DNA of 56,979 nucleotides from an uncultured Clostridia bacterium (GCA_944391625.1 CALXUG010000013.1:1-56979); one strand, 5' to 3'; shown: positions 16,941 to 27,038, numbered from the stretch's first letter. Numbers and translations: made by a program. Notes: a model not told the origin generated them from the sequence alone.

Positions 16941-16978
16941 AAATATACTACATACAGAAAGAGGGAGGATGATAGGTT

Positions 16979-17689
16979 ATGTTAGAGCAGGCCTTATTTT
17001 TACTGATTTTCTTTTTATCCAATACCATTATGACTGTAACCGGATTTGCGGGCACTATGCTGGCTATGCCTGCATCTATTTTGCTGCTGGGTGTGGAGGA
17101 TGCCCGTTTTATTTTAAATGTGACAGCGATTTTATCCTGTGTGTTTATTGCGGTGCAGCAATGGAAATATGCCAATAAAAAAGAGCTGAAAAAAATTCTG
17201 CTGATTATGGTGGCAGGTATGTTGGTGGGAACGGTGCTGTACCGCATCATCCCTATGAGCTTTTTGCTGCCGGCCTATGGTGTCATCATCGTGCTGACCG
17301 CTCTGAAACGGCTCTTTTTGCCGCAAACGACCTCTCTGCCCCAGTGGGTGTGTTTGTTGGTGCTGGTGGCAGCCGGTATTATACACGGCATGTTTGTGTC
17401 CGGCGGGGCGCTGCTGGTGCTGTATGCCACACTGATGCTGCAGGATAAATCCGAATTTCGCGCTACCATTGCAGCCACGTGGGCAGTGCTGGATCCAACC
17501 TTTTTTGTTTTGAACTTTGACCTGGCCCTTTGGAATACCCAAAATATCATTTTGATTGGCTTGTGTATCATACCGCTGATATTATCGGTCTATATCGGCA
17601 ACTGGCTGCACAATAAAATCAATGAAGCCTATTTTATGAAGCTGACCTATGTGCTGCTGATTGCTTCCGGGTTGTCGATTATTTTGTAA
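16979..17689 (+). CDS. TauE/SafE-type (UPF0721) membrane permease
   Basis: A 236-residue protein with about eight hydrophobic helices in two similar halves. The first helix contains the TGFAGTMLAMP pattern and the second half HGMFVSGGALLVLYA, both typical of the TauE/SafE family of anion (often sulfite or sulfonate) permeases. The substrate here is not known. GGGAGGATGATAGG precedes the start codon. It lies in an islet with a Crp-like regulator and a small membrane protein between two copies of one terminator. Confidence 0.87.
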   Translation: MLEQALFLLIFFLSNTIMTVTGFAGTMLAMPASILLLGVEDARFILNVTAILSCVFIAVQQWKYANKKELKKILLIMVAGMLVGTVLYRIIPMSFLLPAYGVIIVLTALKRLFLPQTTSLPQWVCLLVLVAAGIIHGMFVSGGALLVLYATLMLQDKSEFRATIAATWAVLDPTFFVLNFDLALWNTQNIILIGLCIIPLILSVYIGNWLHNKINEAYFMKLTYVLLIASGLSIIL

Positions 17690-17841
17690 GCTGTTTGCGG
17701 AAAAATTAAAAATTTGATAAACTAAAAATAGAAAGAATTGTTTAGAAAGATTTCTTTAGAAAAATTTCGATGGCCATTTCTAATTTAATAACGATTTTAT
17801 AAAAATGTTTATGTTTTTGGTGCAGAAGGAGATGAAAGCGC

Positions 17842-18051
17842 ATGAAAAAAGTTCTTCTTGGTCTAATCATTGTTGTTTCTTTGATTCTAATTGTTGTTCA
17901 TTTTTTACCTGAAATCTCTAGTCTTGGTTCCAGTTTTTCCTACGTACTTTTTTACGATGCCCATTTTTTTCAAATGTTGAAATTGGTGTTCATCGTGATT
18001 CTGGTGATTTTATTAGTTATGTATTGGAAATTATATATAAAGAAGAAATAG
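17842..18051 (+). CDS. Small two-helix membrane protein
   Basis: A 69-residue protein with hydrophobic segments at about residues 4-23 and 46-64 and a KKK tail. Not recognised. AGAAGGAGAT precedes its ATG. Its TAG stop is the first three bases of the second terminator copy, so the duplication junction falls exactly on the stop codon. Codon use is more AT-rich than that of murI or proA. Confidence 0.6.
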   Translation: MKKVLLGLIIVVSLILIVVHFLPEISSLGSSFSYVLFYDAHFFQMLKLVFIVILVILLVMYWKLYIKKK

Positions 18052-18107
18052 CGGTAACAATATATGCAGTATCGATACTTTTGGGGCATCGGTGCTGCAT
18101 TTTTTTA
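18049..18107 (+). terminator. Terminator, second copy of a duplicated pair
   Basis: Differs from 16111-16168 at four positions and in T-run length. Stem and loop are kept (the base changes fall in the loop side or keep pairing). Confidence 0.85.
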
Positions 18108-18161
18108 TGCTATAATACTGATAATGATAAAAGATAGGTTCAAATTTGAGGAGGAACATAC

Positions 18162-18722
18162 ATGGAGTTGATACAGTACCCACAACAATATTCTGATGAA
18201 GAAATTGCCAAAAAAATTGTTGCTTTGGAGAAGACTGCATGGGGTGATAGTTGCAGCGATACAGTTTTTCCGTCAGCCCCTCAAACGTATTTAACTTCGT
18301 TTGTTTTCATGGAAAACAATATGGCAATTTGCCACGTAGGAATCAGAAAATGCCATTTGGATCACAAAAATGAAATATATACAGCTTACGGTTTAAGTGA
18401 AGTGGTAACCCATCCCTGTTATAGGAACAGAGGTCTGGCTTCTTATGTTATAGGTGAAGCTTTAAAGTTTATTTGCGCTCAGAAACCTGACATTAGTATT
18501 TTTACTTGCGCGAAAGAAAAAGTCAACTTTTACACAAGATGTGGTTGGGAAGTTATGCAGAGTTCCTGTTTGGTAGGGGGAACAAAAGAGAAACCGTTTC
18601 GCAGTGACAGTTTAGGGCTGATAACTCTGATGCAGTTTATTTCTGCAAAGAGCAATCAGCATAAAGATGACTTTCAAAATACGGATATAATATTGGAGTT
18701 AGGAGAAGATCAACTTTGGTAG
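18162..18722 (+). CDS. GNAT family acetyltransferase
   Basis: A 186-residue protein with the acetyl-CoA binding pattern VVTHPCYRNRGLASYVIGEAL at about residues 86-106, and FYTRCGWEVMQ after it, which is the usual GNAT order. The acceptor substrate is unknown. GAGGAGG precedes the ATG. It is a single gene with a shared terminator at 18787-18823. Confidence 0.85.
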   Translation: MELIQYPQQYSDEEIAKKIVALEKTAWGDSCSDTVFPSAPQTYLTSFVFMENNMAICHVGIRKCHLDHKNEIYTAYGLSEVVTHPCYRNRGLASYVIGEALKFICAQKPDISIFTCAKEKVNFYTRCGWEVMQSSCLVGGTKEKPFRSDSLGLITLMQFISAKSNQHKDDFQNTDIILELGEDQLW

Positions 18723-18786
18723 ATCCCGATTTTTGAATCTTGCTTTTCAGGGTGGCAAGTAATATAAACGCTCCAATCATTGCGGA

Positions 18787-18823
18787 AAAGAGGAATGGTG
18801 CTGTTGATACCATTCCTCTTTTT
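18787..18823. terminator. Bidirectional terminator
   Basis: AAAAGAGGAATGGT and ACCATTCCTCTTTT pair perfectly with T-runs on both strands. It lies between the convergent GNAT and semialdehyde dehydrogenase genes. Confidence 0.9.
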
Positions 18824-18874
18824 ATAAACATATTCAAAATAAAAATATTTGCAAGATATAGTCAGAAAACTATT

Positions 18875-20338
18875 TTACGCTTCGTTCGGTCCGTAATAAC
18901 GGATGGTGGCGGCTTTCCGTTTGGTAAAGAATTCTACGCAATCGCTGATCTGCGCTTTATACTGTCCGCCCAATAAGGAGCCTTTGGTGCCGCCAAAAGG
19001 CAGGTATGGCATGGAGGCAGGAACGCCTACGTTCACGCCCAGCATACCCGAATTGGTGTGCCGCAAAAAGTCCTGTGCGATGATGGCGGTTTCGGTAAAG
19101 ATGCAGCCGCCGTTGCCGTATTCGGATTCGTTGATAATGTCGATGCCTTCTTGGTAGGATTTGGCTTTTATCAAAGTAACAACCGGGCCGAAGATTTCTT
19201 CTTTGGCAACGCGCATATCTTTGGTAACGCCTTCTAAGATAGTAGGGGCGACAAAGAACCCATTTTTATTTTTTTCCGGCAGTTCTGGATTTCGTCCATC
19301 CAGCAATAAGGAGCAGCCTTCCTGCAAGCCGATTTCGATATAATTGTGGATGCGTTCTACCGATTGACGGGAGATAACAGGCCCCATGTAAGCAGCTTCG
19401 TCGCAGGCATCGCCCACTGCAACACCTTTTGCTACATCGAGCATGATAGCTTTTACTTTATCGTAGATTTCTTCTTCTACCAGTACATTGGCAGCAGCCA
19501 TACATCTTTGACCGGCGGCGCCGAAGCAGGCATTTTTAAAGTTGTCGGCAAAGCCTGCCAGATTGGCATCTTTGGCAACAATCATGGTATTTTTGGCTCC
19601 GGCCAGCACCATGGCTTTTTTGTTGGTTTTGGCGCAGCCTTCTGCCACAATCTGCCCAACCTTGGTGGAACCAACAAAGGCCATTGCCTGAATATGGGCA
19701 CTGTTCAGCATATGCTCTACAACAGGACGGTCGCCGTTGATCAGGTTGAATACCCCTTTGGGCAGTCCCATTTCATCTAAAATTTCAGCAATTACCTGCA
19801 TAAACATTGGAGATTGCTCGGACGCTTTGTAAACCAGTGTATTGCCGCAGCCCAGAGCGAAGGGAACAAACCAGCCGAATACCAGAGATGGGAAATTGAA
19901 TGGAGCCAGGCCGCCAACTACACCGATGGGCTCTCTGGTGATTTCGCCGTCCATAAAGGCGTTGATAGCAATTTTATCGCCGCGCAGCAGCAAAGGAAGA
20001 CCACAGGCGGTTTCGGTCAGTTGAATGCCTCTGTCTACTTCGGCGCGGGCATCGGCAATGTGTTTGGCCTGGTCGGTAGAAATCAGCTGCGCCAGTTCTT
20101 CTTTGCGGTTTACCAGGGCATCGCGCAGTTTAAACAGATAGCCCATACGATTGGGCAATGGCACGTCTTTCCAGGTTTTAAAGGCTTCTGCTGCCGCCTG
20201 GATGGCTTCTTCCACTTTGTCGTCGGTTGTAACCGGAACCTGGGCGATGACTTCACCGGTGGAAGGATTGTATACATCAATGTATGATCCTGTACCGTCC
20301 ACCCATTGGCCATTGATGTAATCTTTTAACTGTTTCAT
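18875..20338 (-). CDS. mmsA: CoA-acylating methylmalonate-semialdehyde dehydrogenase
   Basis: A 487-residue aldehyde dehydrogenase of the MmsA/IolA branch. The catalytic residue is Cys279 in FGAAGQRCMAAANVL; the branch is shown by GGLAPFNFPSLV and LPFGGTKGSLLGG. Enzymes of this branch turn malonate or methylmalonate semialdehyde into acetyl- or propionyl-CoA in valine, inositol or beta-alanine breakdown. No other gene of those pathways is nearby; the amino-acid permeases downstream on the same strand may supply a substrate, which is inference. A strong GGAGG site precedes the ATG. Confidence 0.9.
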   Translation of the reverse strand: MKQLKDYINGQWVDGTGSYIDVYNPSTGEVIAQVPVTTDDKVEEAIQAAAEAFKTWKDVPLPNRMGYLFKLRDALVNRKEELAQLISTDQAKHIADARAEVDRGIQLTETACGLPLLLRGDKIAINAFMDGEITREPIGVVGGLAPFNFPSLVFGWFVPFALGCGNTLVYKASEQSPMFMQVIAEILDEMGLPKGVFNLINGDRPVVEHMLNSAHIQAMAFVGSTKVGQIVAEGCAKTNKKAMVLAGAKNTMIVAKDANLAGFADNFKNACFGAAGQRCMAAANVLVEEEIYDKVKAIMLDVAKGVAVGDACDEAAYMGPVISRQSVERIHNYIEIGLQEGCSLLLDGRNPELPEKNKNGFFVAPTILEGVTKDMRVAKEEIFGPVVTLIKAKSYQEGIDIINESEYGNGGCIFTETAIIAQDFLRHTNSGMLGVNVGVPASMPYLPFGGTKGSLLGGQYKAQISDCVEFFTKRKAATIRYYGPNEA

Positions 20339-20704
20339 AGAAAAACCTCCTTGAAAAATATAAAATAAAGCATTGATACCGTTATGTGGATATCAGTGTA
20401 TGGTTCTCTGAAAATTATTTATTATAGTAAGTATTTATCATGTGCTTATAGTAGCATTTTGTGAGTATATTGTCAATTTTCAGAACATCAGATGATCGTG
20501 TAAATTTACTGTAGAAAAGATAAAGACGAACCTATCCTAAGGTACAATTAGCTTTCTGTTCGCATATATCTTTCATGCCATCTGCAACAGATATTGTTCG
20601 ACAGATCTTCGGTGTTCTTCCCACACAACCGAAGTTATGTATCACGATTTTCAGATGAAACTTTACACTATCAGCATCATATCAGGTGGATTCTGGCTAA
20701 TTAG

Positions 20705-20785
20705 CAACGGCTCAAATATACCGATGGCAATAAAACCATGGTGATATTGTATGATGGGGAGGAAGTAGGTATGTGTATCCAGTAA
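20705..20785 (+). pseudogene. Short coding remnant
   Basis: A 26-codon open stretch ending in TAA reads like the C-terminal end of a real protein (YTDGNKTMVILYDGEEVG). Just upstream the frame is closed by a TAG, and no start or ribosome site is visible. A fragment of the type a repeat (near 20579-20602) lies before it. The 20339-20800 gap otherwise holds nothing I can identify. Confidence 0.3.
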
Positions 20786-20800
20786 AAAAGCAGCAAAATA

Positions 20801-20836
20801 AAAAACAGCAAAGCCGCAGTGGACTTTGCTGTTTTT
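20801..20836 (-). terminator. Terminator after the first APC permease
   Basis: AAAAACAGCAAAG (20801-20813) pairs with CTTTGCTGTTTTT (20824-20836); in minus direction it ends the permease gene. Confidence 0.9.
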
Positions 20837-20855
20837 AAAGGGTTAAAAGGGGGAA

Positions 20856-22415
20856 TTATTTTTTGTGAGTTTCACTATAAATTTCTTGTTCTACCATGTC
20901 AACTTCACAGTCGATAACAGGGCTGCAATCTTCAACAGCTGCCAGTTCGGCAGGTGTTAAACCGGATGTATCGCCCAAAATCAGATAACCAACCATACCA
21001 TGGGAGGTTTGTCTGAACCGTTTCATAGCTACGCTGTAGAAAATAGCGCCTAACAATACCCATACAGCCAATGCGCCCCAGCAAGGACGGCTCAGGAATG
21101 CAGGCATACCCGGAATTACCATCAGAGCGATGATACCCAAAGAAACCAGAGCACCGGCTGCAGCCATAGCAGGAGAAATATCATCGTCAGATTTTGGTTT
21201 TAAACCTTTGGTCAGTACCATATAAGCGCCTGCGCAGGTAAAGAAGTAACCAACCCCAGTACCAACAGCAGCCATGTCAACAACCCAGTTCAATACTTCA
21301 CGGCCAAAGAATGGTGCGATGGTGCAAACACCCATTACAAATAAGATACCATTGGAAGGTGTTTTGTAAACAGGGTGGATATAAGCAAAGAATTTAGGCA
21401 GCATTCTGGCACGAGCCATACCAAACATCAGACGGCTGGAGGACATGTAGAATCCGTTCATACCAGTAAACATACCGCACAATACAGCGATAACAACAAA
21501 GGCAAGACCAAAGCCGCCCAGCGCCTGTTTGATCATAGCGCCGGTTCTCCAGGATTCAGGCTGACCAGCGGCATTTTTCAAGTCTACCATTTCCATCCAA
21601 GGAATAACGGCAGCGGTAACAACAGCCAATGCAGCATAAATCAGAGCGCCAACCCCGATTGCACTGAAAATCAGCATAAAGGTTTTGTTGGCCGGGAAGT
21701 TAAATTCTTCCGCTGCCTGTGGGATACAGTCAAAACCAACAAATAAGAACGGAGCCATAGCAATAATCAGGATAACCCCTTTGAGGAAGGAAACATTGTA
21801 TTCTCCCGATGCAGGAGTCAGGTTTTCCATTTTGAAGCTGCCGGTAAACATAGTACCAAACACAATCAGCAGTACAGCTGCGCATAAGAGAATACACATA
21901 AACAGCTGCGCATTACCGGCAGATTTTACACCGCGGTAGTTGATGATACCGAATACCCAGATCATAATGACCGATACGGCAATTTCACCGGCATAAACCG
22001 GCCATCCGGCAATGGTCCAAAGATATCCAACCTGTAACAGACCAGGCGTTAAAATACTGAATAATACCGGAATTGCTGTTGCGTTCAGCGCAACGATAGC
22101 AAAGTAACCAAGGGAGAGCATCCAACCGCAGATATAAGAAGCAGTAGGACCAAATCCAACATAGGCATAGGCAAATTCACCGCCGGCAACAGGGAATTTT
22201 GCAATCATATAAGCATAACTAAAACCAACTACCAGCATCAAAGCGCCGCCTAATAAGAAACCAATTGTCAAAGGCAGAGGACCGCCGGCTTTGACCATCC
22301 AGTTAGGAGACTGAATAAAAGCACCCCAACCGATAATAGAGCCCAGGGCAACTGCCCAGATATTTGCAGGATTTAATGTTTTTTCAAGTTCAACACGTTC
22401 ATGTTTTTCAGCCAT
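20856..22415 (-). CDS. APC family amino-acid permease, paralogue 1
   Basis: A 519-residue transporter with about twelve hydrophobic helices. The first helix has the APC signature GSIIGWGAFIQSPNW, and a second conserved segment is FPVAGGEFAYAYVGFG. The polar C-terminal tail (about 45 residues) starts near MVGYLILGDTSGLTPAEL. It probably exchanges or imports an amino acid, but the substrate cannot be read from the sequence. It is nearly identical along its whole length to the gene at 23139-24698, about nine residues in ten by eye. A separate terminator and a long leader suggest it is expressed alone. Confidence 0.92.
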   Translation of the reverse strand: MAEKHERVELEKTLNPANIWAVALGSIIGWGAFIQSPNWMVKAGGPLPLTIGFLLGGALMLVVGFSYAYMIAKFPVAGGEFAYAYVGFGPTASYICGWMLSLGYFAIVALNATAIPVLFSILTPGLLQVGYLWTIAGWPVYAGEIAVSVIMIWVFGIINYRGVKSAGNAQLFMCILLCAAVLLIVFGTMFTGSFKMENLTPASGEYNVSFLKGVILIIAMAPFLFVGFDCIPQAAEEFNFPANKTFMLIFSAIGVGALIYAALAVVTAAVIPWMEMVDLKNAAGQPESWRTGAMIKQALGGFGLAFVVIAVLCGMFTGMNGFYMSSSRLMFGMARARMLPKFFAYIHPVYKTPSNGILFVMGVCTIAPFFGREVLNWVVDMAAVGTGVGYFFTCAGAYMVLTKGLKPKSDDDISPAMAAAGALVSLGIIALMVIPGMPAFLSRPCWGALAVWVLLGAIFYSVAMKRFRQTSHGMVGYLILGDTSGLTPAELAAVEDCSPVIDCEVDMVEQEIYSETHKK

Positions 22416-23057
22416 AATGTTTCGCCTCCATTAATAACAAATCAACAGAATAATAACAATCGAATAAAGCAAAGCGTAAAACTAAAGAATAAAACTAAAA
22501 TTAAGGACTTTTACTGAATCCAGAACAAGCAGAACAAGGATGTATAAAATAAGATATGAAGTTAGGTCAGGTTCTGCACATTCAGATTATTCATCATGGG
22601 ACTGGTCTGTATGGGTGCCCCTCCTTTTGCAGCATAGATTTGCAGTCAAACCATGATGCGTCATAGTCATGCTATGACAAAAAGCTAAAAAATATAATCA
22701 AATTAAAGATGTTAAATTTTTTAGCAGGTTCACATGTAGTTAATTTTTTTTATACTGTTCATAATTGCAAAAATAAAAGTTGTTGTTATGAAAAGTTTTT
22801 TTTATTGCAGAACTCATTATAAATAGTCGAAGTTGAATTACAATGGGCTACAACACAATAATTGATAGGCTGAAATACATACAATGCTGATAGGATATAG
22901 AGGAAATAGGCAATATAAGCGGAATTTTTATAAAATAATTGAAAAAATTTTTTTATAAAATAAATGGAGAAAAAATGCAGTTCTATTTCTTTTATGAAAT
23001 ATATTTGGAGAAAAAGATAGTATTTTTTAATCAGTTGTAAAAAGATACAGAGAAACC
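22416..23057. other. Long AT-rich leader region without genes
   Basis: This gap upstream of permease 1 holds a 19-bp palindrome (22660-22678) and an AAAGGAGGGG sequence on the minus strand (near 22617-22627) that is not followed by a good start codon at normal distance. A short minus-strand frame of about eleven codons near 22560-22595 could be a leader peptide, but I cannot support it. The rest is AT-rich with nothing identified. Confidence 0.4.
22660..22678. promoter_or_regulatory. Palindromic operator-like site
   Basis: GTCATAG and CTATGAC arms flank a 5-bp centre. It lies about 245 bases upstream of permease 1 and is absent from the leader of its near twin, so it may give that copy its own control. 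Confidence 0.4.
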
Positions 23058-23092
23058 AAAAAGCCGTCTGCAGCGTGGCAGGCGGCTTTTTT
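23058..23092 (-). terminator. Terminator after the second APC permease
   Basis: AAAAAGCCGTCTGC pairs with GCAGGCGGCTTTTTT (one G-U), loop of six bases. Confidence 0.9.
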
Positions 23093-23138
23093 GCATTAAA
23101 ATCTTATTAATATTTTGTTTAGATTTTGCGAAAATCAA

Positions 23139-24698
23139 TTATTTTTTGTGAGTTTCATTATAAATTTCCTGTTCGATCATATCAACTTCACAGTCAACAA
23201 CAGGGCTGCAATCTTCAACTGCTTCTAATTCGGCAGGTGTTAAACCGGATGTATCGCCCAAAATCAGATAACCAACCATACCATGAGAGGTCTGTTTGAA
23301 CCGTTTCATAGCTACACCGTAGAAAATGACACCCAACAGTACCCATACACCCAATGCGCACCAGCAAGGACGGCTCAGGAATGCAGGCATACCCGGAATT
23401 ACCATCAGAGCGATGATGCCCAGAGAAATCAGAGCGCCGGCTCCAGCCATAAATGGAGAAATGTCATCGTCAGATTTTGGTTTCAAACCTTTGGTCAGTA
23501 CCATATAAGCGCCTGCGCAGGTAAAGAAGTAACCAACCCCAGTACCAACAGCAGCCATGTCAACAACCCAGTTCAATACTTCACGGCCAAAGAATGGAGC
23601 AATACTGCACACGATCATTACAAATAAGATATTGTTGGAAGGTGTTTTATAAACAGGGTGAATATAAGCAAAGAATTTAGGCAGCATTCTGGCACGAGCC
23701 ATACCAAACAGCAGACGGCTGGAGGATAAATAGAACCCGTTAATACCAGTGAACATACCAGCTAATACAGCTACAACAACGAATGCGATACCGATACCGC
23801 CCAACGCCTGTTTGATCATAGCGCCGGTTCTCCAGGATTCAGGCTGACCAGCAGCGTTGGTCAGATTTACCATTTCCATCCAAGGAATAACAGCAGCAGT
23901 TACCAGTGCCAGTGCGGCATAAATCAGAGCGCCGATTCCAATTGCGCTGAAAATCAGCATAAATGTTTTGTTAGGTGGGAAGTTAAATTCTTCCGCTGCC
24001 TGCGGTATACAGTCAAAACCAACAAATAAGAATGGAGCCATAGCAACGATCAGAATAATCCCTTTCAGCAGAGAAACATTATACTGACCAGATGCAGGAG
24101 ACAGGTTTTCTATTCTGAAGTTACCGGTAAACATGGTACCGAATACAATCAGCAGTACAGCTGCGCATAATAAAATACATAAGAATAACTGTACATTACC
24201 AGTAGATTTTACACCGCGATAGTTAACAAAGCCCAGTATCCAGATTAAGGCTACTGATACGGCAATTTCACCGGCATAAACCGGCCATCCGGCAATGGTC
24301 CATAAATGACCGACCTGCAGCAAACCAGGTGTTAAGATACTGAATAATACCGGTACAGCTGTTGCATTTAAGGCAACGATACCAAAATAACCGATGGATA
24401 ACATCCAACCGCAGATATAAGAAGCAGTAGGACCAAATCCAACATAGGCATAGGCAAATTCACCGCCGGCAACAGGGAATTTTGCGATCATGTAAGCATA
24501 GCTGACGCCAACTACCAGCATCAAAGCGCCGCCCAATAAGAAACCAATTGTCAAAGGCAGAGGACCGCCGGCTTTTACCATCCAGTTTGGAGCCTGAATA
24601 AAGGCGCCCCAACCGATAATAGAGCCCAGGGCAACTGCCCAGATATTTGCAGGGTTTAATGTTTTTTCAAGTTCAACACGTTCATGTTTTTCAGCCAT
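23139..24698 (-). CDS. APC family amino-acid permease, paralogue 2
   Basis: A 519-residue permease of the same length and layout as the gene at 20856-22415, with substitutions scattered mostly inside helices (for example GVSYAY for GFSYAY, and IQAPNW for IQSPNW). The C-terminal tail is equally conserved (EQEIYNETHKK against EQEIYSETHKK), so both tails are under selection. The pair is a tandem duplication in which both copies are intact and each has its own terminator and leader, suggesting different regulation more than different substrates. The substrate is unknown. Confidence 0.92.
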   Translation of the reverse strand: MAEKHERVELEKTLNPANIWAVALGSIIGWGAFIQAPNWMVKAGGPLPLTIGFLLGGALMLVVGVSYAYMIAKFPVAGGEFAYAYVGFGPTASYICGWMLSIGYFGIVALNATAVPVLFSILTPGLLQVGHLWTIAGWPVYAGEIAVSVALIWILGFVNYRGVKSTGNVQLFLCILLCAAVLLIVFGTMFTGNFRIENLSPASGQYNVSLLKGIILIVAMAPFLFVGFDCIPQAAEEFNFPPNKTFMLIFSAIGIGALIYAALALVTAAVIPWMEMVNLTNAAGQPESWRTGAMIKQALGGIGIAFVVVAVLAGMFTGINGFYLSSSRLLFGMARARMLPKFFAYIHPVYKTPSNNILFVMIVCSIAPFFGREVLNWVVDMAAVGTGVGYFFTCAGAYMVLTKGLKPKSDDDISPFMAGAGALISLGIIALMVIPGMPAFLSRPCWCALGVWVLLGVIFYGVAMKRFKQTSHGMVGYLILGDTSGLTPAELEAVEDCSPVVDCEVDMIEQEIYNETHKK

Positions 24699-25489
24699 AA
24701 AGCTTCGCCTCCATTACATAAGTTAAAACTAAAATATTAAGTCAGATACACAAAATATAATAGGATAAAAAATAAGTACTGCTATATATATGTTTATATT
24801 TGATACAGCTATGTCGATACGAACAATACTCCTTTTTTGACAAGATTATAAACTGGAATCAAATATACATATAAAACAAAAGAAACAAAATAATGTATGT
24901 ACTGTTTTGTCATATTGATGTGCATGGTGTAAAAGATTTAAACGTATATGAAGTGTAATATATAAACATACAGTCTTAATTCAAAATTTATAAGGCTTAA
25001 TGTAAGGGATTCTTTTTTATAGCTAAAAAACAAAAGCGTTTTTTAGTTATACGCAAGTTAAAATCCGTATTTGGATGTTGAACAAATTGACTGAATTATA
25101 AAAATGTACAAAAAATATAAATAAAAATTTATAGAATATATTAACGAACTCTTGTTAAAATTATAACATTGCATAATGAAAAATGTAAAGAAAAAACATA
25201 AAATAAATTAATAAAATGTTTAAACGAAATTATGCTTAAATTCAATTTTTTTAGGCTTTGGCATAAAAACTATAGGTCTGATAAACTAAATAAAATGGGT
25301 GAAACAAAGTATTATAGTTTCAATAGAATTAAACATCTAAAATGCGCGTGTTGCCAAAGCTGAACGTGTGTATAAAAAAATGACTTGGAATCATCTTTCC
25401 TCAATTACTGAGAGAGCAATTTCTTTACAGAAAGTCCATCTACGGATGGGGATTTCTGCCGACTGTCAGCAATCTGTTCTCGGCAACAA
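24699..25489. other. AT-rich gap with half a hairpin repeat
   Basis: Very AT-rich and without a convincing gene. At about 25408-25455 lies the left half of the type a repeat (compare 27858-27896 and the reverse complement of 6155-6200), cut off before its apical part. Nothing else was identified. Confidence 0.55.
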
Positions 25490-25523
25490 AAAACTGCTGA
25501 CAGATAATTCTGCCAGCAGTTTT
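25490..25523 (-). terminator. Terminator after the third APC permease
   Basis: AAAACTGCTG (25490-25499) pairs with CAGCAGTTTT (25514-25523). In minus direction a T-run follows. Confidence 0.85.
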
Positions 25524-25595
25524 AATAATGCAATTTATTCAATGCTATAGATTACATGATCATTTTTCATGTAAGATTCATACAAACCGGAATGA

Positions 25596-27038
25596 TTATT
25601 CCTGGCAGATGATTGGACAAGTAGCATCTTTTACGCCTTTGTCATGCAAAATGGTATCCATATCTTCATCATTGGACAAATATTTTTTACGCATGAAGAA
25701 GAAGAAGATAATGCCCATAACGGTCCAGGCTGCCAGTGCGATTAAGGACTGTACAGACAGGAACCCTGGCATACCAGGAATCAAGAGCAAGCCCAGGAAG
25801 AACACACCTGCAATTACGCCCAGGCCGCCAATGAAGCTTTGCAGTTTGTCACCGGCTTTCCAAGCCAGTACACAGCAAGCTGCGGTGGTGTAAGTGAAGG
25901 CCAGAGAAGCCCCTACCGATGTCATATCAACGATCCAGTTCAGCACTTCACGGCCAAACCATGGCGCGATCAGTGAAATTGCCATAACAAATAAAATAGA
26001 TTTTTTTGGTGTACCATATTTAGGGTCAATTTCAGCAAATACATTTGGCAGCGCATTTACCTGAGCCATAGCGTACAGCAGGCGGCTTGTGGACAGATAG
26101 AATGCATTCATACCGGAAATTACAGCGCACAGCATGGCCACGCCAACCAGGAACAGGCCGGCTTTCCCCAGTACCATTTCAATAACCATACCGGTTGCCC
26201 AGAATGGATCGGTAGCCAGTAAATCCTGCCATGGCATAACGATGGCAGTGATGGTGTTGATGCAGATGTATAACATTGCTGCAACCAGTACAGCAGAAAT
26301 CATCAGGAACAAAGATTTTTTGGGAGAAAAACTGTATTCTTCCGCAGCCTGCGGGATACAGTCAAAACCGATAAATGCCCAAGGCGTCATGGCCACGACG
26401 GCAAAAATACAAGCAAACGGTGTTTTATTATCTGCAGTCTGGAATGCAGGCATCAGATTAGAAAAATCATGACAGCGGAACAAGATAATTGCTGTAACTA
26501 AAACGATGGAAACAACCAGGAGCAGAGACACAAAGGTCTGTAATGCGCCGGAACCTTTTACCCCCTTGATGTTCAGATAAGCCAGAGCAATCAAGAAGAA
26601 AGATGCAATTAAAATTTCACCGGCATATACATCCCAACCGGCGATAGAGTATAATTTCCCAACCTGAATCGCACCAGGAAATAAGTAACGGCTAATCATA
26701 CCAACAGCTGTTGCATTCAATGGAATCAATGACCAATAGGCTAAAATCAAAGCCCAACCACAGATGAAGCCGTGGACTTTACCGAAAGCAGAGTCTGCAT
26801 ATACAAATTCTCCGCCCGATACCGGAAATTTTTGAATCAAATACCCGTAACTTAAACTAATGAGAATTACGATACTGGCACCGATTAACATACCGATTGC
26901 CATACCCAGCGGTCCTGATTTTGGCAGAAACGCATTCCCCGGCAGCACGAAACAGCCCCATCCAACAATTGCGCCCAGAGCAAGGCCCCATACGTCAATA
27001 GGCCGCAGCTCCTTTTTGAACCCTTGTGTTTCAGACAT
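25596..27038 (-). CDS. APC family amino-acid permease, divergent paralogue
   Basis: A 480-residue permease with about twelve helices, related to but clearly different from the two permeases downstream on the same strand. It shares the helix-1 pattern (GAIVGWGCFVLPGN), the SGGEFVYADSAFG segment and IGFDCIPQAAEEYSF. It has a shorter tail, lacking the GDTSGLTP extension. I start at the ATG at 27038, which has AGGAGG upstream; the frame is open to 27182 but that part is an unlikely protein start. The three permeases in series suggest import of amino acids is important to this organism. Confidence 0.92.
   Translation of the reverse strand: MSETQGFKKELRPIDVWGLALGAIVGWGCFVLPGNAFLPKSGPLGMAIGMLIGASIVILISLSYGYLIQKFPVSGGEFVYADSAFGKVHGFICGWALILAYWSLIPLNATAVGMISRYLFPGAIQVGKLYSIAGWDVYAGEILIASFFLIALAYLNIKGVKGSGALQTFVSLLLVVSIVLVTAIILFRCHDFSNLMPAFQTADNKTPFACIFAVVAMTPWAFIGFDCIPQAAEEYSFSPKKSLFLMISAVLVAAMLYICINTITAIVMPWQDLLATDPFWATGMVIEMVLGKAGLFLVGVAMLCAVISGMNAFYLSTSRLLYAMAQVNALPNVFAEIDPKYGTPKKSILFVMAISLIAPWFGREVLNWIVDMTSVGASLAFTYTTAACCVLAWKAGDKLQSFIGGLGVIAGVFFLGLLLIPGMPGFLSVQSLIALAAWTVMGIIFFFFMRKKYLSNDEDMDTILHDKGVKDATCPIICQE

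Noticed and set aside
22560-22627. Leader peptide upstream of permease 1
   Set aside because: The strong AAAGGAGG is not at a normal distance from the ATG of the short frame, and no attenuator hairpin could be paired with it.
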